This document shows, in pieces, positions 24,533 through 33,660 of a stretch of DNA of 64,000 bases (positions are counted from its first letter, which is position 1; each line of letters opens with the position of its first letter). The notes below the pieces were generated by a model. The model worked only from the letters and a program-made list of their open reading frames with translations, was not told the DNA's origin and did not search any database. This stretch comes from Isosphaera sp. (GTDB taxonomy: Bacteria; Planctomycetota; Planctomycetia; Gemmatales; Gemmataceae). The stretch is taken from NCBI GenBank assembly GCA_013822345.1, contig PNKH01000009.1, positions 1 through 64,000 on the forward strand, given 5' to 3'. Made by a program: the position numbers and the translations under genes.

Positions 24533-26080
24533 ATGCTCCTGTCCGTCCTCCTGGCCGCCGCGGTCGCGGCCGACGACGCCCGCAACCCGCTCCACCCGCG
24601 GATCGACGCGGCGATCGCCGCCGGCCACCCCGACTTCGCCACGCTGGCCGCCCCGCCGGCCGACGACGCCGAGTTCGTCCGCCGCGCCTACCTCGACCTG
24701 GCCGGCACCATCCCGACCGTGGCCGAGGTCCGGGCGTTCCTCGACGACAAGTCCCCGGGCAAGCGGGCCGGGCTGATCGACCAACTCCTCGCGTCGCCCG
24801 GGTACGTCCGCCGGATGGTGTGGTTCCTGGACGTGACCCTGATGGAGCGGCGGCCGGACGTGAAGGTGACGCGGACCGCGTGGGAGGAGTACCTCCGCGC
24901 CGCCGTCGCCAACAACCGCCCGTACGACGCCCTCGTCCGCGAGATGCTGTCGAACGACGGGGCCGACCCGAAGACCCGGCCGGCGGCGAAGTTCCTCCTC
25001 GACCGGAACCTGGAGCGCGACCCGGTCACCCGCGACCTGTCCCGCGTCTTCCTCGGCCGGGACATCCGCTGCGCCCAGTGCCACGACCACCCGAGCATCA
25101 CCGACTACAAGCAGGCCGAGTACTTCGGCCTCGCCGCGTTCCTGAACCGGTCCGCACTGTTCCCGAGCGCCGCGGTGGCGAACGCGGCGATCGGCGAGAA
25201 GGCCGACGGCGATGTCACCTTCGTGAGCGTCTTCGACAAGGACAAGAAGCAGAACACCACCCCCCCGATGGTGCTCGGCGGCAAGCCGTTCGCCGAGCCG
25301 AAGCCGGAGAAGGGGAAGGAGTACAAGGTGGCCCCGGCGGCGAACGTCCGGCCGGTGCCGACGTTCAGCCGGCGGGAATTGCTGGCCGGGGCGATCACCT
25401 CGCCGGAGAACACCGCGTTCGCCCGGACGGCGGTGAACCGGGTCTGGGCGATGATGCTCGGCCGCGGGCTGGTGGAGGCGGTCGACTGGGACCACCCGGG
25501 GAACCCGCCGTCGCACCCGGAGTTGCTCGACCTGCTGTCGGCCGAGTTCGTCCGGCACAACCACGACGTGAAGTGGCTCGTCCGCCAGATCGCGCTGACC
25601 CGGACGTACCAGCGGTCGAGCGAGGCGCCGGCGGCGCTGGCGAAGTTGGAGTCGGTCCCCGCCGACCGCTACCTCGTCGCGAACCTGAAGCCGCTGACGG
25701 CGGAACACCTGGCGTTCGCGGTGGCGCAGGCCGGTGGGCAGCCGGGCGGGGCCGGGTCGGTCGGGACGTTCCGGGCGATGTTCGGCGGGCGGCCGGGCGA
25801 GTCGCAGGCCGACTTCACCGCCACCCTCGACCAGACGCTGTTCCTGAAGTACGGCCCGGCCCTCCGCGGCGTCCTCGCCCCGCGCGCCGCCGCGCTGGCG
25901 AAGCTGCCGGACGAGGCCGTCGCCGACGAGCTGTTCCTGAGTGTGCTGTCCCGCCGTCCGACCGCCGACGAGGCGAAGGACGTGGCCGACGCCCTCCGCC
26001 GGGCGAAGGACCGCACCGCCGCGCTGTCGGAGCTGGTGTGGGCGTTGGTCGCGTCCGCCGAGTTCCGGTTCAACCACTGA
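24533..26080 (+). CDS. DUF1549/DUF1553 secreted protein, short form
   Basis: A 515-residue protein with a short signal peptide (MLLSVLLAAAVAA). DUF1549 includes VRRAYLDLAGTIPTVAEV (about 49-66) and the haem-like CAQCHDH (180-186). DUF1553 includes RTAVNRVWAMMLGRGLV and IALTRTYQRSSE. It is about 200 residues shorter than the copy at 19955-22078 because the spacer between domains is reduced. It is the first gene of a rightward pair with the DUF1501 gene 44 bases downstream. Confidence 0.9.
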   Translation: MLLSVLLAAAVAADDARNPLHPRIDAAIAAGHPDFATLAAPPADDAEFVRRAYLDLAGTIPTVAEVRAFLDDKSPGKRAGLIDQLLASPGYVRRMVWFLDVTLMERRPDVKVTRTAWEEYLRAAVANNRPYDALVREMLSNDGADPKTRPAAKFLLDRNLERDPVTRDLSRVFLGRDIRCAQCHDHPSITDYKQAEYFGLAAFLNRSALFPSAAVANAAIGEKADGDVTFVSVFDKDKKQNTTPPMVLGGKPFAEPKPEKGKEYKVAPAANVRPVPTFSRRELLAGAITSPENTAFARTAVNRVWAMMLGRGLVEAVDWDHPGNPPSHPELLDLLSAEFVRHNHDVKWLVRQIALTRTYQRSSEAPAALAKLESVPADRYLVANLKPLTAEHLAFAVAQAGGQPGGAGSVGTFRAMFGGRPGESQADFTATLDQTLFLKYGPALRGVLAPRAAALAKLPDEAVADELFLSVLSRRPTADEAKDVADALRRAKDRTAALSELVWALVASAEFRFNH

Positions 26081-26089
26081 GGTCCGGAC

Positions 26090-26114
26090 GCTTCTGCGAA
26101 GCGTCGCTAACCGC
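26090..26114. repeat. Half-copy of hairpin family H
   Basis: A short hairpin (ACGCTTCTGCGAAGCGT) followed by CGCTAACC lies in the gap between the DUF1549 and DUF1501 genes. The trailing CGTCGCTAACC matches the end of the perfect 44-bp palindrome at 59323-59366, so this looks like a shortened member of that family. Confidence 0.6.
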
Positions 26115-26124
26115 GAGACCTGTC

Positions 26125-27414
26125 ATGCCCCGCTGCGACTACGCCTGCCGCACCGCCGACCACTCCGTCACCCGCCGCGGATTCCTCGGGGCCGCCGGGG
26201 CGACCGCCGCCCTCGGCCCGCTCGGGTTCGCCGCCCCCGGCGCCGGGGCCGAACTCGCCAAGGCCCAGAAGCGCGTCCTGGTCCTGTTCCTGTCCGGCGG
26301 GGTCAGCCAGCTCGAGACCTGGGACCCGAAGCCGAACACCGACACCGGCGGGCCGTTCAAGGCCATCCCGACCTCGGTCCCCGGCACCCACATCTGTGAG
26401 CTGCTGCCGCACACCGCGAAGCAGGCCCACCGCCTGGCGATCGTCCGCAGCCTGAACTCGGTGTCCCCCGACCACGGGATCGGGCAGCGGATCATGATGA
26501 CCGGCCGGCCGCCGGAGGCCGGGATAGAGTACCCGGAACTGGGGGCGGTGGCGGCCCGGCTGCTGGCGTCCGGGGCCCCGGGCCTGCCGGGGCACCTCCA
26601 GATCCTGCCGAAGGGCGGGAGCGGGTTCGGGACCAAGGCCGACGCCGCGTTCCTCGGGCCGAAGTACGCCTCCGTCTCGCTCGGCGACGGCAAGCCGCCG
26701 GCCGACCTGCTCCGGCCGAAGGACCTCAGCCCCGAGTCGGACGCCGCCCGGGAGGAGTTCCGGAGGAAGCTGAACGACCGGTTCGCGAAGTCCCGCAAGT
26801 CGGCCGCGACCGACGCGTACACCGAGTCGTTCGACCAGGCCGAGCGGGTCGTCCGACAGGGGGAGGTGTTCGACGTGGAGCGGGAGGACCCGAAGGTCGC
26901 CGACCGGTACGGCCGGCACGACCTCGGCCGGCACCTGTTGCTCGCCCGCCGGCTGCTGGAGGCCGGGGTGACCTACGTCAAGGTGTCGCACTCGAACTAC
27001 GACACCCACCACGAGAACTTCGACTTCCACATCGAGCAGCTCGGCGAGTTCGACCGCCCGTTCGCCGCCCTGCTCGACGACCTCGCCGACCGCGGGATGC
27101 TCGACTCGACGCTCGTGGTGGTGATGAGCGAGATGGGGCGGACGCCGAAGATCAACGACCGGTACGGCCGGGACCACTGGTCGAAGGCGTGGTCGGTGGC
27201 CCTGGCCGGGGCCGGGATCAAGGGCGGGGCGGTGGTCGGGAAGACGACCGCGAACGGGACCGCGGTGGCCGACCGCGAGGTGTACAGCGGCCACCTGTTC
27301 CACACCTACCTGGCGGCCGTCGGCCTGGACCCGACGAAGAACTTCTACCCGAACGAGCGGCCGGTCCCGATCGCCGACCCGAAGGCGGCCGCGATCCGCG
27401 AGATTCTGGCCTGA
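26125..27414 (+). CDS. DUF1501 domain protein, Tat-exported
   Basis: A 429-residue protein. The twin-arginine-type signal is TRRGFLGAAGATAALGPLGFAA, after a short Cys-containing N-terminus (MPRCDYACRTADH). Family blocks are VLFLSGGVSQLETWDPKPN, MMTGRPPEAGIEYPELGA, THHENFDFHIEQLGEFD and VVMSEMGRTPKIN. It is shorter than the other DUF1501 protein here and belongs to a different subgroup (sequence near the metal site MSEMGRTP rather than WGGEFGRTP). It pairs with the short DUF1549/1553 protein. Substrate unknown. Confidence 0.9.
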   Translation: MPRCDYACRTADHSVTRRGFLGAAGATAALGPLGFAAPGAGAELAKAQKRVLVLFLSGGVSQLETWDPKPNTDTGGPFKAIPTSVPGTHICELLPHTAKQAHRLAIVRSLNSVSPDHGIGQRIMMTGRPPEAGIEYPELGAVAARLLASGAPGLPGHLQILPKGGSGFGTKADAAFLGPKYASVSLGDGKPPADLLRPKDLSPESDAAREEFRRKLNDRFAKSRKSAATDAYTESFDQAERVVRQGEVFDVEREDPKVADRYGRHDLGRHLLLARRLLEAGVTYVKVSHSNYDTHHENFDFHIEQLGEFDRPFAALLDDLADRGMLDSTLVVVMSEMGRTPKINDRYGRDHWSKAWSVALAGAGIKGGAVVGKTTANGTAVADREVYSGHLFHTYLAAVGLDPTKNFYPNERPVPIADPKAAAIREILA

Positions 27415-27422
27415 CAGCGGCG

Positions 27423-27500
27423 TAGCCGCGACGCGGAGTCCTCGGAGCGGAGCGTGGCGTGTCCCCCGCGCTCCGCTCCGAGGACTCCGCGTCGCGGCTA
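27423..27500. repeat. Intergenic hairpin, family A, copy 2
   Basis: A perfect 32-bp stem, arms 27423-27454 and 27469-27500 (TAGCCGCGACGCGGAG...), with a 14-base loop. It is almost identical to the copy at 322-395. It lies between the DUF1501 gene and the WD40 gene on the same strand; the latter's ATG is 13 bases after the right arm, so the hairpin must affect its leader. Confidence 0.9.
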
Positions 27501-27513
27501 AACGAGGCAACCC

Positions 27514-28638
27514 ATGAGCACACCCGACCCCGCCGCCGCCCGGCTCGAGCGCGAGCTGAAGCACGCCCGCCCGCTGATCGGCTGCCGGTTCGACCCGTCC
27601 GGCCGGTTCCTGTTCGCCTCGGCCGAGGACGACACGGTCCAGCGGTTCGACCTGGTCACCGGGGCGAAGACCGCCCTGGTCGGGCACGCGAGCTGGGTCC
27701 GCGGGATGGCGTTCGCCGGCGCGCCGGCGGTCGGGTCGGGCGAGGTCGAGGCGTGGGAGCGGCGGCGGGCGAGCCTCCACGCGGTCGCCGGGTTCGCCGG
27801 GGCAACCCTCGCCGCGCCGAAGCCGGCCCCGTTCACCCTCGTCTCCGCCGACTACCACGGCAAGCTGATCTGGTGGCAGGGCGACGCCGACGCCCCGAAG
27901 CCGCTCCGGACGGTCGAGGCGCACAAGGGGTGGGCCCGGGCGGTGGCCGTCAGCCCGGACGGGAAGACGGTCGCCAGCTGCGGGAACGACAACGCGGTCC
28001 GGCTGTGGAAGGCGGACGACGGGTCGGCGGTCCGCACCCTGGAGGGGCACGCCGGCCACGTCTACAACCTCGCCTTCCACCCGGACGGCACCCGGCTGGC
28101 GTCGTGCGACCTGAAGGGCGTCGTCAAGGACTGGGACCTGAAGACCGGGAAGGCGGACCGGGACCTCGACGCCAAGCTCCTGTGGAAGTACGACACCGGG
28201 TTCATGGCCGACATCGGCGGGGCGCGGGCGATGGCGTTCTCGGCCGACGGGTCGAGGCTGGCGTGCGCCGGGATCACCAACGTGTCGAACGCGTTCGCCG
28301 GGGTCGGGAACCCGGCGGCGGTGGTGTTCGACTGGGCGGACGGGAAGGCGAAGGTCCTGAAGCCGAAGGAGGCGTTCCAGGGGACGGCGTGGGGGTTCGC
28401 GTTCCACCCGGCCGGGTTCGCGCTGGCGGCCGGCGGCGGGAACGGCGGGCGGGTCTGGTTCTGGAAAGACGACGTCACGAGCATGCACGTCCTGACGGTG
28501 CCGGCGAACGCCCGCGACCTGGCCCTGTCGGCCGACGGCGGGCGGTTCGCGGTCGCCGGGTCGAACGGCACCGCCTACGTCTACACGTTCACCTCCGCCC
28601 CGCCGGGGTCGCCCCCGCCGGCGCCGCCGAAGAAGTGA
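27514..28638 (+). CDS. WD40-repeat protein
   Basis: A 374-residue beta-propeller of WD40 units. Visible units include LVGHASWVRGMAF, VEAHKGWARAVAVSPDGKTVASCGNDNAVRLW and LEGHAGHVYNLAFHPDGTRLASCD. There is no signal peptide, so it may be cytoplasmic, although WD40 genes that follow DUF1501 and DUF1549 genes are common in planctomycetes and probably act with them. The C-terminus is Pro-rich (PPGSPPPAPPKK). No enzymatic domain is present. It ends just before hairpin B copy 3 and converges on the next gene. Confidence 0.85.
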   Translation: MSTPDPAAARLERELKHARPLIGCRFDPSGRFLFASAEDDTVQRFDLVTGAKTALVGHASWVRGMAFAGAPAVGSGEVEAWERRRASLHAVAGFAGATLAAPKPAPFTLVSADYHGKLIWWQGDADAPKPLRTVEAHKGWARAVAVSPDGKTVASCGNDNAVRLWKADDGSAVRTLEGHAGHVYNLAFHPDGTRLASCDLKGVVKDWDLKTGKADRDLDAKLLWKYDTGFMADIGGARAMAFSADGSRLACAGITNVSNAFAGVGNPAAVVFDWADGKAKVLKPKEAFQGTAWGFAFHPAGFALAAGGGNGGRVWFWKDDVTSMHVLTVPANARDLALSADGGRFAVAGSNGTAYVYTFTSAPPGSPPPAPPKK

Positions 28639-28653
28639 ACCGTGCAGTAGCAG

Positions 28654-28715
28654 GGTGGGGCAGGCATTCCTGCCTGCCGGCGATGGTCACGGCAGGCAGG
28701 AATGCCTGCCCCACC
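28654..28715. terminator. Intergenic hairpin, family B, copy 3
   Basis: A perfect 25-bp stem, arms 28654-28678 and 28691-28715 (GGTGGGGCAGGCATTCCTGC...), with a 12-base loop. It stands between two convergent genes (WD40 rightward, Tat-exported protein leftward) and probably terminates both. Confidence 0.9.
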
Positions 28716-28717
28716 GG

Positions 28718-30571
28718 TCACCGCCCGAGTTCCACCCGGGCGACGGCGTACACCAGGAACTTCGGCACCGCGAACCGCACCCGGCCGTCGCGCGCCTCGA
28801 ACTTCACCGCGACCGGGTCCGGCTCCTCCGGCGTCACCACCCGGACCGCCGCGACCTTCGCCCCGGCCGGTAGCACCAGGTCGGCGGTCACCCCGTCGGC
28901 CGCGACCGGCTTCTCGTCCTTGATCCCCGCCCCCGGGCTCCGCTTCTTCTCCGGCTCGGTCCGGTCGTAGTTCACGAAGTGCAGTGTCAGCTCCCCGCCG
29001 GCTGCCGGCACGCTCGCCGACACCCGCACCGTCTTCGGGGCCGCGAACGTGCTCAGCCCGGCCGGCGGGGCGGCCGGCTTCTCCAGGTCGATCACCGCCC
29101 GGTACGCCCTCGCCGCCGCAGGCGTCAGCCGGTCGTCCGGGAGGACGTCGAACAGGACGTGGGCGTCGAGCAGCTCGCGGCCGACCGCCTTGAACGCCGC
29201 GACCGCGGCCACGTCGGCGGCGTGGACCCGCGTCCGCGGGTACAGCAGCAGCACCTCGGCGTGCGGCCGGTTCGCCCGGAACACCGCGTCGTGCTTCTCC
29301 AGGAACCGGTAGTAGCGGACGAGTTCGGCCCGGGCGTCGGGGTCCTTGAACCGGGTGTAGAACCCCATCGGGGCGCCGCCGTTCGCGGCCAGCTCGGCGA
29401 CCGCCACCCGGACGCGGGTGTTCTCGTACTTCCCGAGGGTGAACGGCTTGTCGTCGAACGCCCCGCGGATGTACCGGGCCTGCAGCGTCCCCTCGCCGAG
29501 GACGCCGGCGGCGAGGTCGGTGAAGTTCGCCGCCCCGCCGGTGCTGTACCACAGGTAGTCCTCGTCCTTCCCCCACACCTCGGCCGGCAGCAGGCACCGC
29601 TCGTCGCCGCTCACCTGGTTGAAGTCGCCGAGGTGGTTCCACTGGGCGAGGATCAGCCCCGTCCTCAGCGACCGGGCGTACTTCACGAACACGTCGTCGA
29701 ACGCCTCCTTGCACGCGGCCTGCGACCACCGCAGCATCTCGCGCCGCAGCGGCGTCGACTCCTTCGGGTCGTGCCACCCGACGATCTCCTTGAACTCGTG
29801 ACCCTTCACGTCGGCGATGCCGAACCGCTCCCGCAGTTGGGCGGCGGTGAAGTGGGCCGCGAGGTGGGCGCGGAACCCCTTCCGGCAGTGGTCGCACAGG
29901 CAGTTGTGGCGGTAGAAGTAGTTGGCGATGTACCCGTCGACGCCGCGGGCGAGGCCGCGCTTCGCCCACGCCTTGAGCACCGCCCGCCACGCCGGGTTGT
30001 TCAGGCACGCGGTGTACTCGCGCATCCCGCCGATGCCGTAGCTCTTCGCCGCCATCGGGCTGCCGTCGGCGTTGCGGGCGAGGAGGTCGAGCGGGTCGGC
30101 GGCCGGCTTCGGGCCGAGCTCCTTCTCGTCCCACAGGTCGCGGTAGAACTTGAAGAACCCGCGCGGCCCGTCCTTGCCGTCCGGCTCGCCGACCAGGAAC
30201 GTCACGTTGAAGTGGCCGGCGACCTTCGCCCCGAGCTTGCGGATGGCGGCGTTGCGGTCCTCGAACCACTTCCCGCACTCGGCCAGGCCCTGCACCGGGA
30301 AGTGCGCCGGGTAGCCCTTGAACTGCGGGGTGTGGGCGAGGCTGTAGAAGTGCCCGCCGTAGAACCCGACCTGACACACCTCCGGCCGGGCGTCCGCGAC
30401 GAACTTCAGGTAGTCGTCGTCCGCGTACTCCGCCCAGTGGGCGATCAGCCGGGTGAACTCGACCCGGGCGGGTTTGTCGGCCCGCGCCGGCGCGGCCGCG
30501 GCCGGCAGGAGGGCGAGACCGGCCCCGGCGGCGGTCGTCCGGAGGAAGGTGCGGCGGGTCGGGTCGGTCAT
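28718..30571 (-). CDS. Tat-exported putative glycoside-hydrolase-like protein
   Basis: A 617-residue protein with a twin-arginine signal (RRTFLRTTAAGAGLALLPAAAAP). The body looks like a (beta/alpha)8 barrel related to beta-galactosidase-type or alpha-L-fucosidase-type glycosidases: blocks such as VDGYIANYFYRHNCLCDHC, LWYSTGGAANFTD and GAPMGFYTRFKDPDAR occur, with a beta-sandwich C-terminus (VELTLHFVNYD-type strands). A Cys cluster HNCLCDHCRKGF might bind metal. The exact family and substrate are not recognised. It is divergent from the SMP-30-like gene, 100 bp away. Confidence 0.6.
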   Translation of the reverse strand: MTDPTRRTFLRTTAAGAGLALLPAAAAPARADKPARVEFTRLIAHWAEYADDDYLKFVADARPEVCQVGFYGGHFYSLAHTPQFKGYPAHFPVQGLAECGKWFEDRNAAIRKLGAKVAGHFNVTFLVGEPDGKDGPRGFFKFYRDLWDEKELGPKPAADPLDLLARNADGSPMAAKSYGIGGMREYTACLNNPAWRAVLKAWAKRGLARGVDGYIANYFYRHNCLCDHCRKGFRAHLAAHFTAAQLRERFGIADVKGHEFKEIVGWHDPKESTPLRREMLRWSQAACKEAFDDVFVKYARSLRTGLILAQWNHLGDFNQVSGDERCLLPAEVWGKDEDYLWYSTGGAANFTDLAAGVLGEGTLQARYIRGAFDDKPFTLGKYENTRVRVAVAELAANGGAPMGFYTRFKDPDARAELVRYYRFLEKHDAVFRANRPHAEVLLLYPRTRVHAADVAAVAAFKAVGRELLDAHVLFDVLPDDRLTPAAARAYRAVIDLEKPAAPPAGLSTFAAPKTVRVSASVPAAGGELTLHFVNYDRTEPEKKRSPGAGIKDEKPVAADGVTADLVLPAGAKVAAVRVVTPEEPDPVAVKFEARDGRVRFAVPKFLVYAVARVELGR

Positions 30572-30671
30572 GGGACGGTCCGGGTGGGGCGGGCGGTCCG
30601 TCCGAGGTTACCCCCGCCGCGCGCGGGCCGCTACAATGTTCCTCCGACTTCCCACCTGCCCGGAGCTTGCG

Positions 30672-31586
30672 ATGAAGCGGGTCGTGTCGGCCGCGGCGTT
30701 CGGTCTGGTCGCGGCCGTCGGCCTGGCCGGGGCCGCGCCGGACAAGGAGGAGCTGTTCGTCGCCACCCCGGTGACGGAGAAGAACTCCTTCACCACCGGG
30801 ATCGAGGGGCCGGGGTGCGACGCGGCGGGGAACCTGTACGTCGTGAACCTCCTGAAGCGCGGCGACATCGCCAGGGTCACCCCGGACGGCAAGGCCGCGG
30901 TGTGGGTCGAGCTGCCCGGCAAGAGCGTCGGCAACGGGATCGTGTTCGACCGGAAGGGGGCGATGTACGTCGCCGACTACGTCGGGCACAACGTCCTGAA
31001 GGTCGACCCGAAGACGAGGGCGGTGTCGGTGTTCGCCCACGACCCGGGGATGAACCAGCCGAACGACCTCGCGATCGCCCCGGACGGGACGATCTTCGCC
31101 AGCGACCCGGACTGGGGGAAGAACACCGGCCAGGTGTGGCGGGTCGGGACCGACGGGAAGGCGACCAAGGTGGCCACCGACCTGGGGACGACCAACGGGA
31201 TCGAGGTCAGCCCGGACGGGAAGACGGTGTACGTGAACGAGTCGGTCCAGCGGAACGTGTGGGCGTTCCCGGTCAAGGCCGACGGCACCCTCGGCGAGAA
31301 GCGGCTCGTCAAGAAGTTCGACGACCACGGGTTCGACGGGATGCGGTGCGACGCCGACGGCAACCTCTACGTCACCCGGTACGGCAAGGGGACGGTGGTG
31401 AAGCTGTCGCCGGCCGGGGAGGTGCTGAAGGAGGTGGACGTGCTCGGCAAGTCGCCGAGCAACGTCTGCTTCGGCGGCCCGGACGGGCGGACCGCGTACG
31501 TCACCGAGGTCGAGCACCGGCGGGTGGTCCGGTTCCGGACCGACAAGCCGGGCCTGGCGTGGCAGCGGTGGCAGGGGAAGGAGTGA
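30672..31586 (+). CDS. Secreted SMP-30/gluconolactonase-like beta-propeller
   Basis: A 304-residue protein with a signal peptide (1-22) and a six-bladed propeller of the SMP-30/gluconolaconase/LRE family. Typical blocks are GPGCDAAGNLYVVN, GNGIVFDRKGAMYVADY, QPNDLAIAPDGTIFASDP and GFDGMRCDADGNLYVTRYG, containing the Asn/Asp residues that bind the divalent metal in this family. It would hydrolyse a sugar lactone in the periplasm. ATG at 30672 starts the signal peptide. It converges on the Gfo/Idh/MocA gene across hairpin D copy 2; lactonase and dehydrogenase could act in one sugar pathway. Confidence 0.85.
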   Translation: MKRVVSAAAFGLVAAVGLAGAAPDKEELFVATPVTEKNSFTTGIEGPGCDAAGNLYVVNLLKRGDIARVTPDGKAAVWVELPGKSVGNGIVFDRKGAMYVADYVGHNVLKVDPKTRAVSVFAHDPGMNQPNDLAIAPDGTIFASDPDWGKNTGQVWRVGTDGKATKVATDLGTTNGIEVSPDGKTVYVNESVQRNVWAFPVKADGTLGEKRLVKKFDDHGFDGMRCDADGNLYVTRYGKGTVVKLSPAGEVLKEVDVLGKSPSNVCFGGPDGRTAYVTEVEHRRVVRFRTDKPGLAWQRWQGKE

Positions 31587-31605
31587 GCCCGGGTCTCGTT
31601 GCGAT

Positions 31606-31672
31606 CCGTCCGAGCCGGAAGCGTGAGCGACGGCCCACGTCAGCCCGTCGCTCACGCTTCCGGCTCGGACGG
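31606..31672. terminator. Intergenic hairpin, family D, copy 2
   Basis: A perfect 28-bp stem, arms 31606-31633 and 31645-31672, with an 11-base loop (core AGCCGGAAGCGTGAGCGAC). The right arm abuts the stop codon of the leftward Gfo/Idh/MocA gene with no gap. It lies between convergent genes. Confidence 0.9.
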
Positions 31673-33007
31673 TCACCCGACCCACGCCGGCTCCCACCCC
31701 TTGCGGTACGGCTTCCGCAGCAGGCCGTCGGCCTTCGCCGAGTTGGTCACCTTCAGCGCCGCCGCGTCCCACTTCAGCGTCTCGCCCGGGACGCGGATCG
31801 CCACCGTCCCGAGCAGGACCGCCTCGGTCAGCGGGCCGGCGTAGTCGAAGTGCGAGGTCGTCTTCCCCTCCCCGCGGCAGGCGTCGGCCCACGACACGTA
31901 GTGGTCGACCGACGGCACCTTCTCCACCTTCACCTCCTTGAACGCCTCGTCCGGCAGGAGCCGCGGCATCCCGACGTGCGGCAGCAGGAGCGACCCCTTC
32001 TCGCCGACGAACAGCGACCCCGCGCCGGGCAGCTTCACCCCCTCCGCCAGCCCGAGCCGGTCCCGCGGCGGGAGCTTGCCGTCCCCGTCGTACCAGGTCA
32101 GCGGGAGCGTCTTCCCGGCGGTGAGCGGGGTGCCGGGGAACTCGTAGCTGACCACCGACCACTTGTACCAGACCTCGCGGTTCAGCGGCGACGACTCCCC
32201 GCGGACGGTGAGCGGCGCGGCCAGCCCGAGGGCGGTGAACACCGGGTCGAGGATGTGGCACCCGAAGTCGCCGAGCTGGCCGTTCGAGAAGTCCTGCCAC
32301 GCCCGCCAGTTCCAGTCGTGGTAGATCTTCTCCTTGAACGGCCGGGCCGGGGCGACGCCGAGCCACTCGTCCCACCCGCGCAGCGTGTCCGGCACCGGGT
32401 CGGCCCCCGCCGGGCGGTCGTCGACGGTCAGCCACCGCATCCCGCCGGCCTGCCAGGAGTGGACCTCCCTCACCTTCCCGATGACGCCGCCGCGGACCAG
32501 CTTCGTCGCCGTCCGGTACGCCTCGTGCGACTGGATCTGGTTGCCCATCTGGGTGACGACGCCGGACGTCTTGGCCGCGAGCCGGAGCTGCCGGGCCTCG
32601 TGGACGGTGTGGGTGAGCGGCTTCTGGCAGAACACGTGCTTGCCGAGGGCCATCGCCGGCAGGGCGACCGGGGCGTGCATGTGGTCCGGGGTGGACACGG
32701 TGACCGCGTCGAACTCCTTCGGCTGGTCGAGGAGCTTGCGCCAGTCGGTGAACCGCTTGGCGGCCGGGAACTTGGTCGCGGCCCGGCCCATGTGCGGGTC
32801 GCGGCCGTCGAGGTCGCACAGGGCGGCGACGGCGACGTGCGGGCTGGCCGCGACCCCGGTCAGGTCGGACCAGCCCTTGCCGCCGACCCCGACGGAGGCG
32901 AGCCGGAGCTTGCCGTTCGCGCCGGAGGCGCGCGACCAGGCGGCGGCGGAGAGGGCCGCGGCGCCGGCCCCGAGGAACCGCCGCCGCGTCAGACCTGTGG
33001 CAGGCAT
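31673..33007 (-). CDS. Tat-exported Gfo/Idh/MocA family oxidoreductase
   Basis: A 444-residue protein. A twin-arginine signal (TRRRFLGAGAAALSAAAWS) leads to the Rossmann fold (KLRLASVGVGGKGW, about 32-45) and the family motifs STPDHMHAPVALPAMALGKHVFCQKPL with a catalytic-type Lys. Exported NAD(P)-dependent oxidoreductases of this kind are expanded in planctomycetes and probably keep a tightly bound cofactor, acting on sugars or inositols outside the cytoplasm. ATG at 33007 is chosen because longer frames run through the left attachment site. Its start lies 36 bases from attL, so its promoter region is shared with the end of the integrative element. Confidence 0.9.
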   Translation of the reverse strand: MPATGLTRRRFLGAGAAALSAAAWSRASGANGKLRLASVGVGGKGWSDLTGVAASPHVAVAALCDLDGRDPHMGRAATKFPAAKRFTDWRKLLDQPKEFDAVTVSTPDHMHAPVALPAMALGKHVFCQKPLTHTVHEARQLRLAAKTSGVVTQMGNQIQSHEAYRTATKLVRGGVIGKVREVHSWQAGGMRWLTVDDRPAGADPVPDTLRGWDEWLGVAPARPFKEKIYHDWNWRAWQDFSNGQLGDFGCHILDPVFTALGLAAPLTVRGESSPLNREVWYKWSVVSYEFPGTPLTAGKTLPLTWYDGDGKLPPRDRLGLAEGVKLPGAGSLFVGEKGSLLLPHVGMPRLLPDEAFKEVKVEKVPSVDHYVSWADACRGEGKTTSHFDYAGPLTEAVLLGTVAIRVPGETLKWDAAALKVTNSAKADGLLRKPYRKGWEPAWVG

Positions 33008-33042
33008 GGGGTCACCGTGGGGAATCGTCCGGGCGGTCGAGG

Positions 33043-33067
33043 TGGCCAAGGTGGGACTCGAACCCAC
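33043..33067 (+). other. attL: displaced 3' end of tRNA-Leu
   Basis: This 25-bp sequence is identical to 52398-52422, the 3' acceptor and T-arm of tRNA-Leu (on the minus strand). The base on either side differs between the two copies. The rest of a tRNA is missing here, so it is a duplicated target segment rather than a gene. Confidence 0.85.
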
Positions 33068-33257
33068 CGACCGTACCGCCACGAACTCCAGCGATTCTAT
33101 CGCTCTCCCCCCGGCAGGTGGTGCAGAATCCGGTGCAGTCCCGCTGTCGCCCGCCGTCGCGGCTCTTCTCACGCTGCTGAGCGGTTTGTCGGCGGCCGAT
33201 CGGGCGGCCCTGGTCCGGGCGCTCGCAGGACCTCATGCAGACCCCGGGACGACGTAG
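33068..33257 (+). other. Left-end open frame: potential integrase C-terminal extension in the circular form
   Basis: An open frame continues from the attL core in the same phase as the integrase frame crosses attR. It reads about 63 residues, ending in a helical, Ala/Leu-rich segment (VAALLTLLSGLSAADRAALV) and stops at 33255-33257. Codon use looks coding. In the excised circle this would be fused to the integrase C-terminus; as integrated it has no own clear start. Whether it is translated is unknown. Confidence 0.45.
33120..33138 (+). repeat. Left-arm GGTGCAG repeats (integrase arm-site candidates)
   Basis: Two GGTGCAG heptamers start at 33120 and 33132, 12 bp apart, within GGTGCAGAATCCGGTGCAG. 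The same arrangement with one change (GGTGCAGATTCC...) is present on the right arm. They begin 53 bp inside the element from the core repeat. Confidence 0.6.
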
Positions 33258-33366
33258 GCAGCGGGCCGCCCCGGCCGGGGTGGGACATCGGAAGCGGGGC
33301 ACGTGATGACCTGTTGCACAACCTGGCGGGGGGTAATTCGTGGGGTGGGAGAGTCGCGGAAACCGC

Positions 33367-33660
33367 ATGTACTACTACACCGCCGAGCGGGTCGCGGGCC
33401 GGGTGGTGAAGCGGTACGTCGGCGGGGCGGTCGCGGGCCTGGCCGCCCGGATGGCCGCCGTCGGGCGGGACAAGCGGGTCGCCGACCGGGAGTCCGCCCG
33501 CGCCGCCCGGGAGGCGGCCGAGGCCCTCGACTCGGCGGTGGCCGAGCTGGACGAGGTGGCCGGCCTGCTCGCCCGGGCGGCCCTGGTCGCCGCCGGGTAT
33601 CACCAGCACCGCCGTGGGGAGTGGAGGAAGCGCCGTGACCGAGCCGAAGAAGCCGACTGA
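33367..33660 (+). CDS. Small coiled protein, planctomycete MYYYT family, unknown function
   Basis: A 97-residue protein starting MYYYTAERVAGRVVKRYVG, followed by a long charged helix (about 30-75) and ending in AGYHQHRRGEWRKRR-type basic sequence. I recognise the pattern from many planctomycete genomes, where it is annotated as hypothetical. ATG at 33367 is used because relatives start at this motif. It overlaps the next gene by 26 bases in another frame, so the two are translationally linked. The Tyr-rich strand and basic tail might bind nucleic acid, but this is a guess. Confidence 0.75.
   Translation: MYYYTAERVAGRVVKRYVGGAVAGLAARMAAVGRDKRVADRESARAAREAAEALDSAVAELDEVAGLLARAALVAAGYHQHRRGEWRKRRDRAEEAD

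Noticed and set aside
33043-33130. A second tRNA gene at the left boundary
   Set aside because: Only the 25-bp 3' end is present; no anticodon stem, D arm or matching 5' acceptor strand follows. It is a duplicated attachment site.
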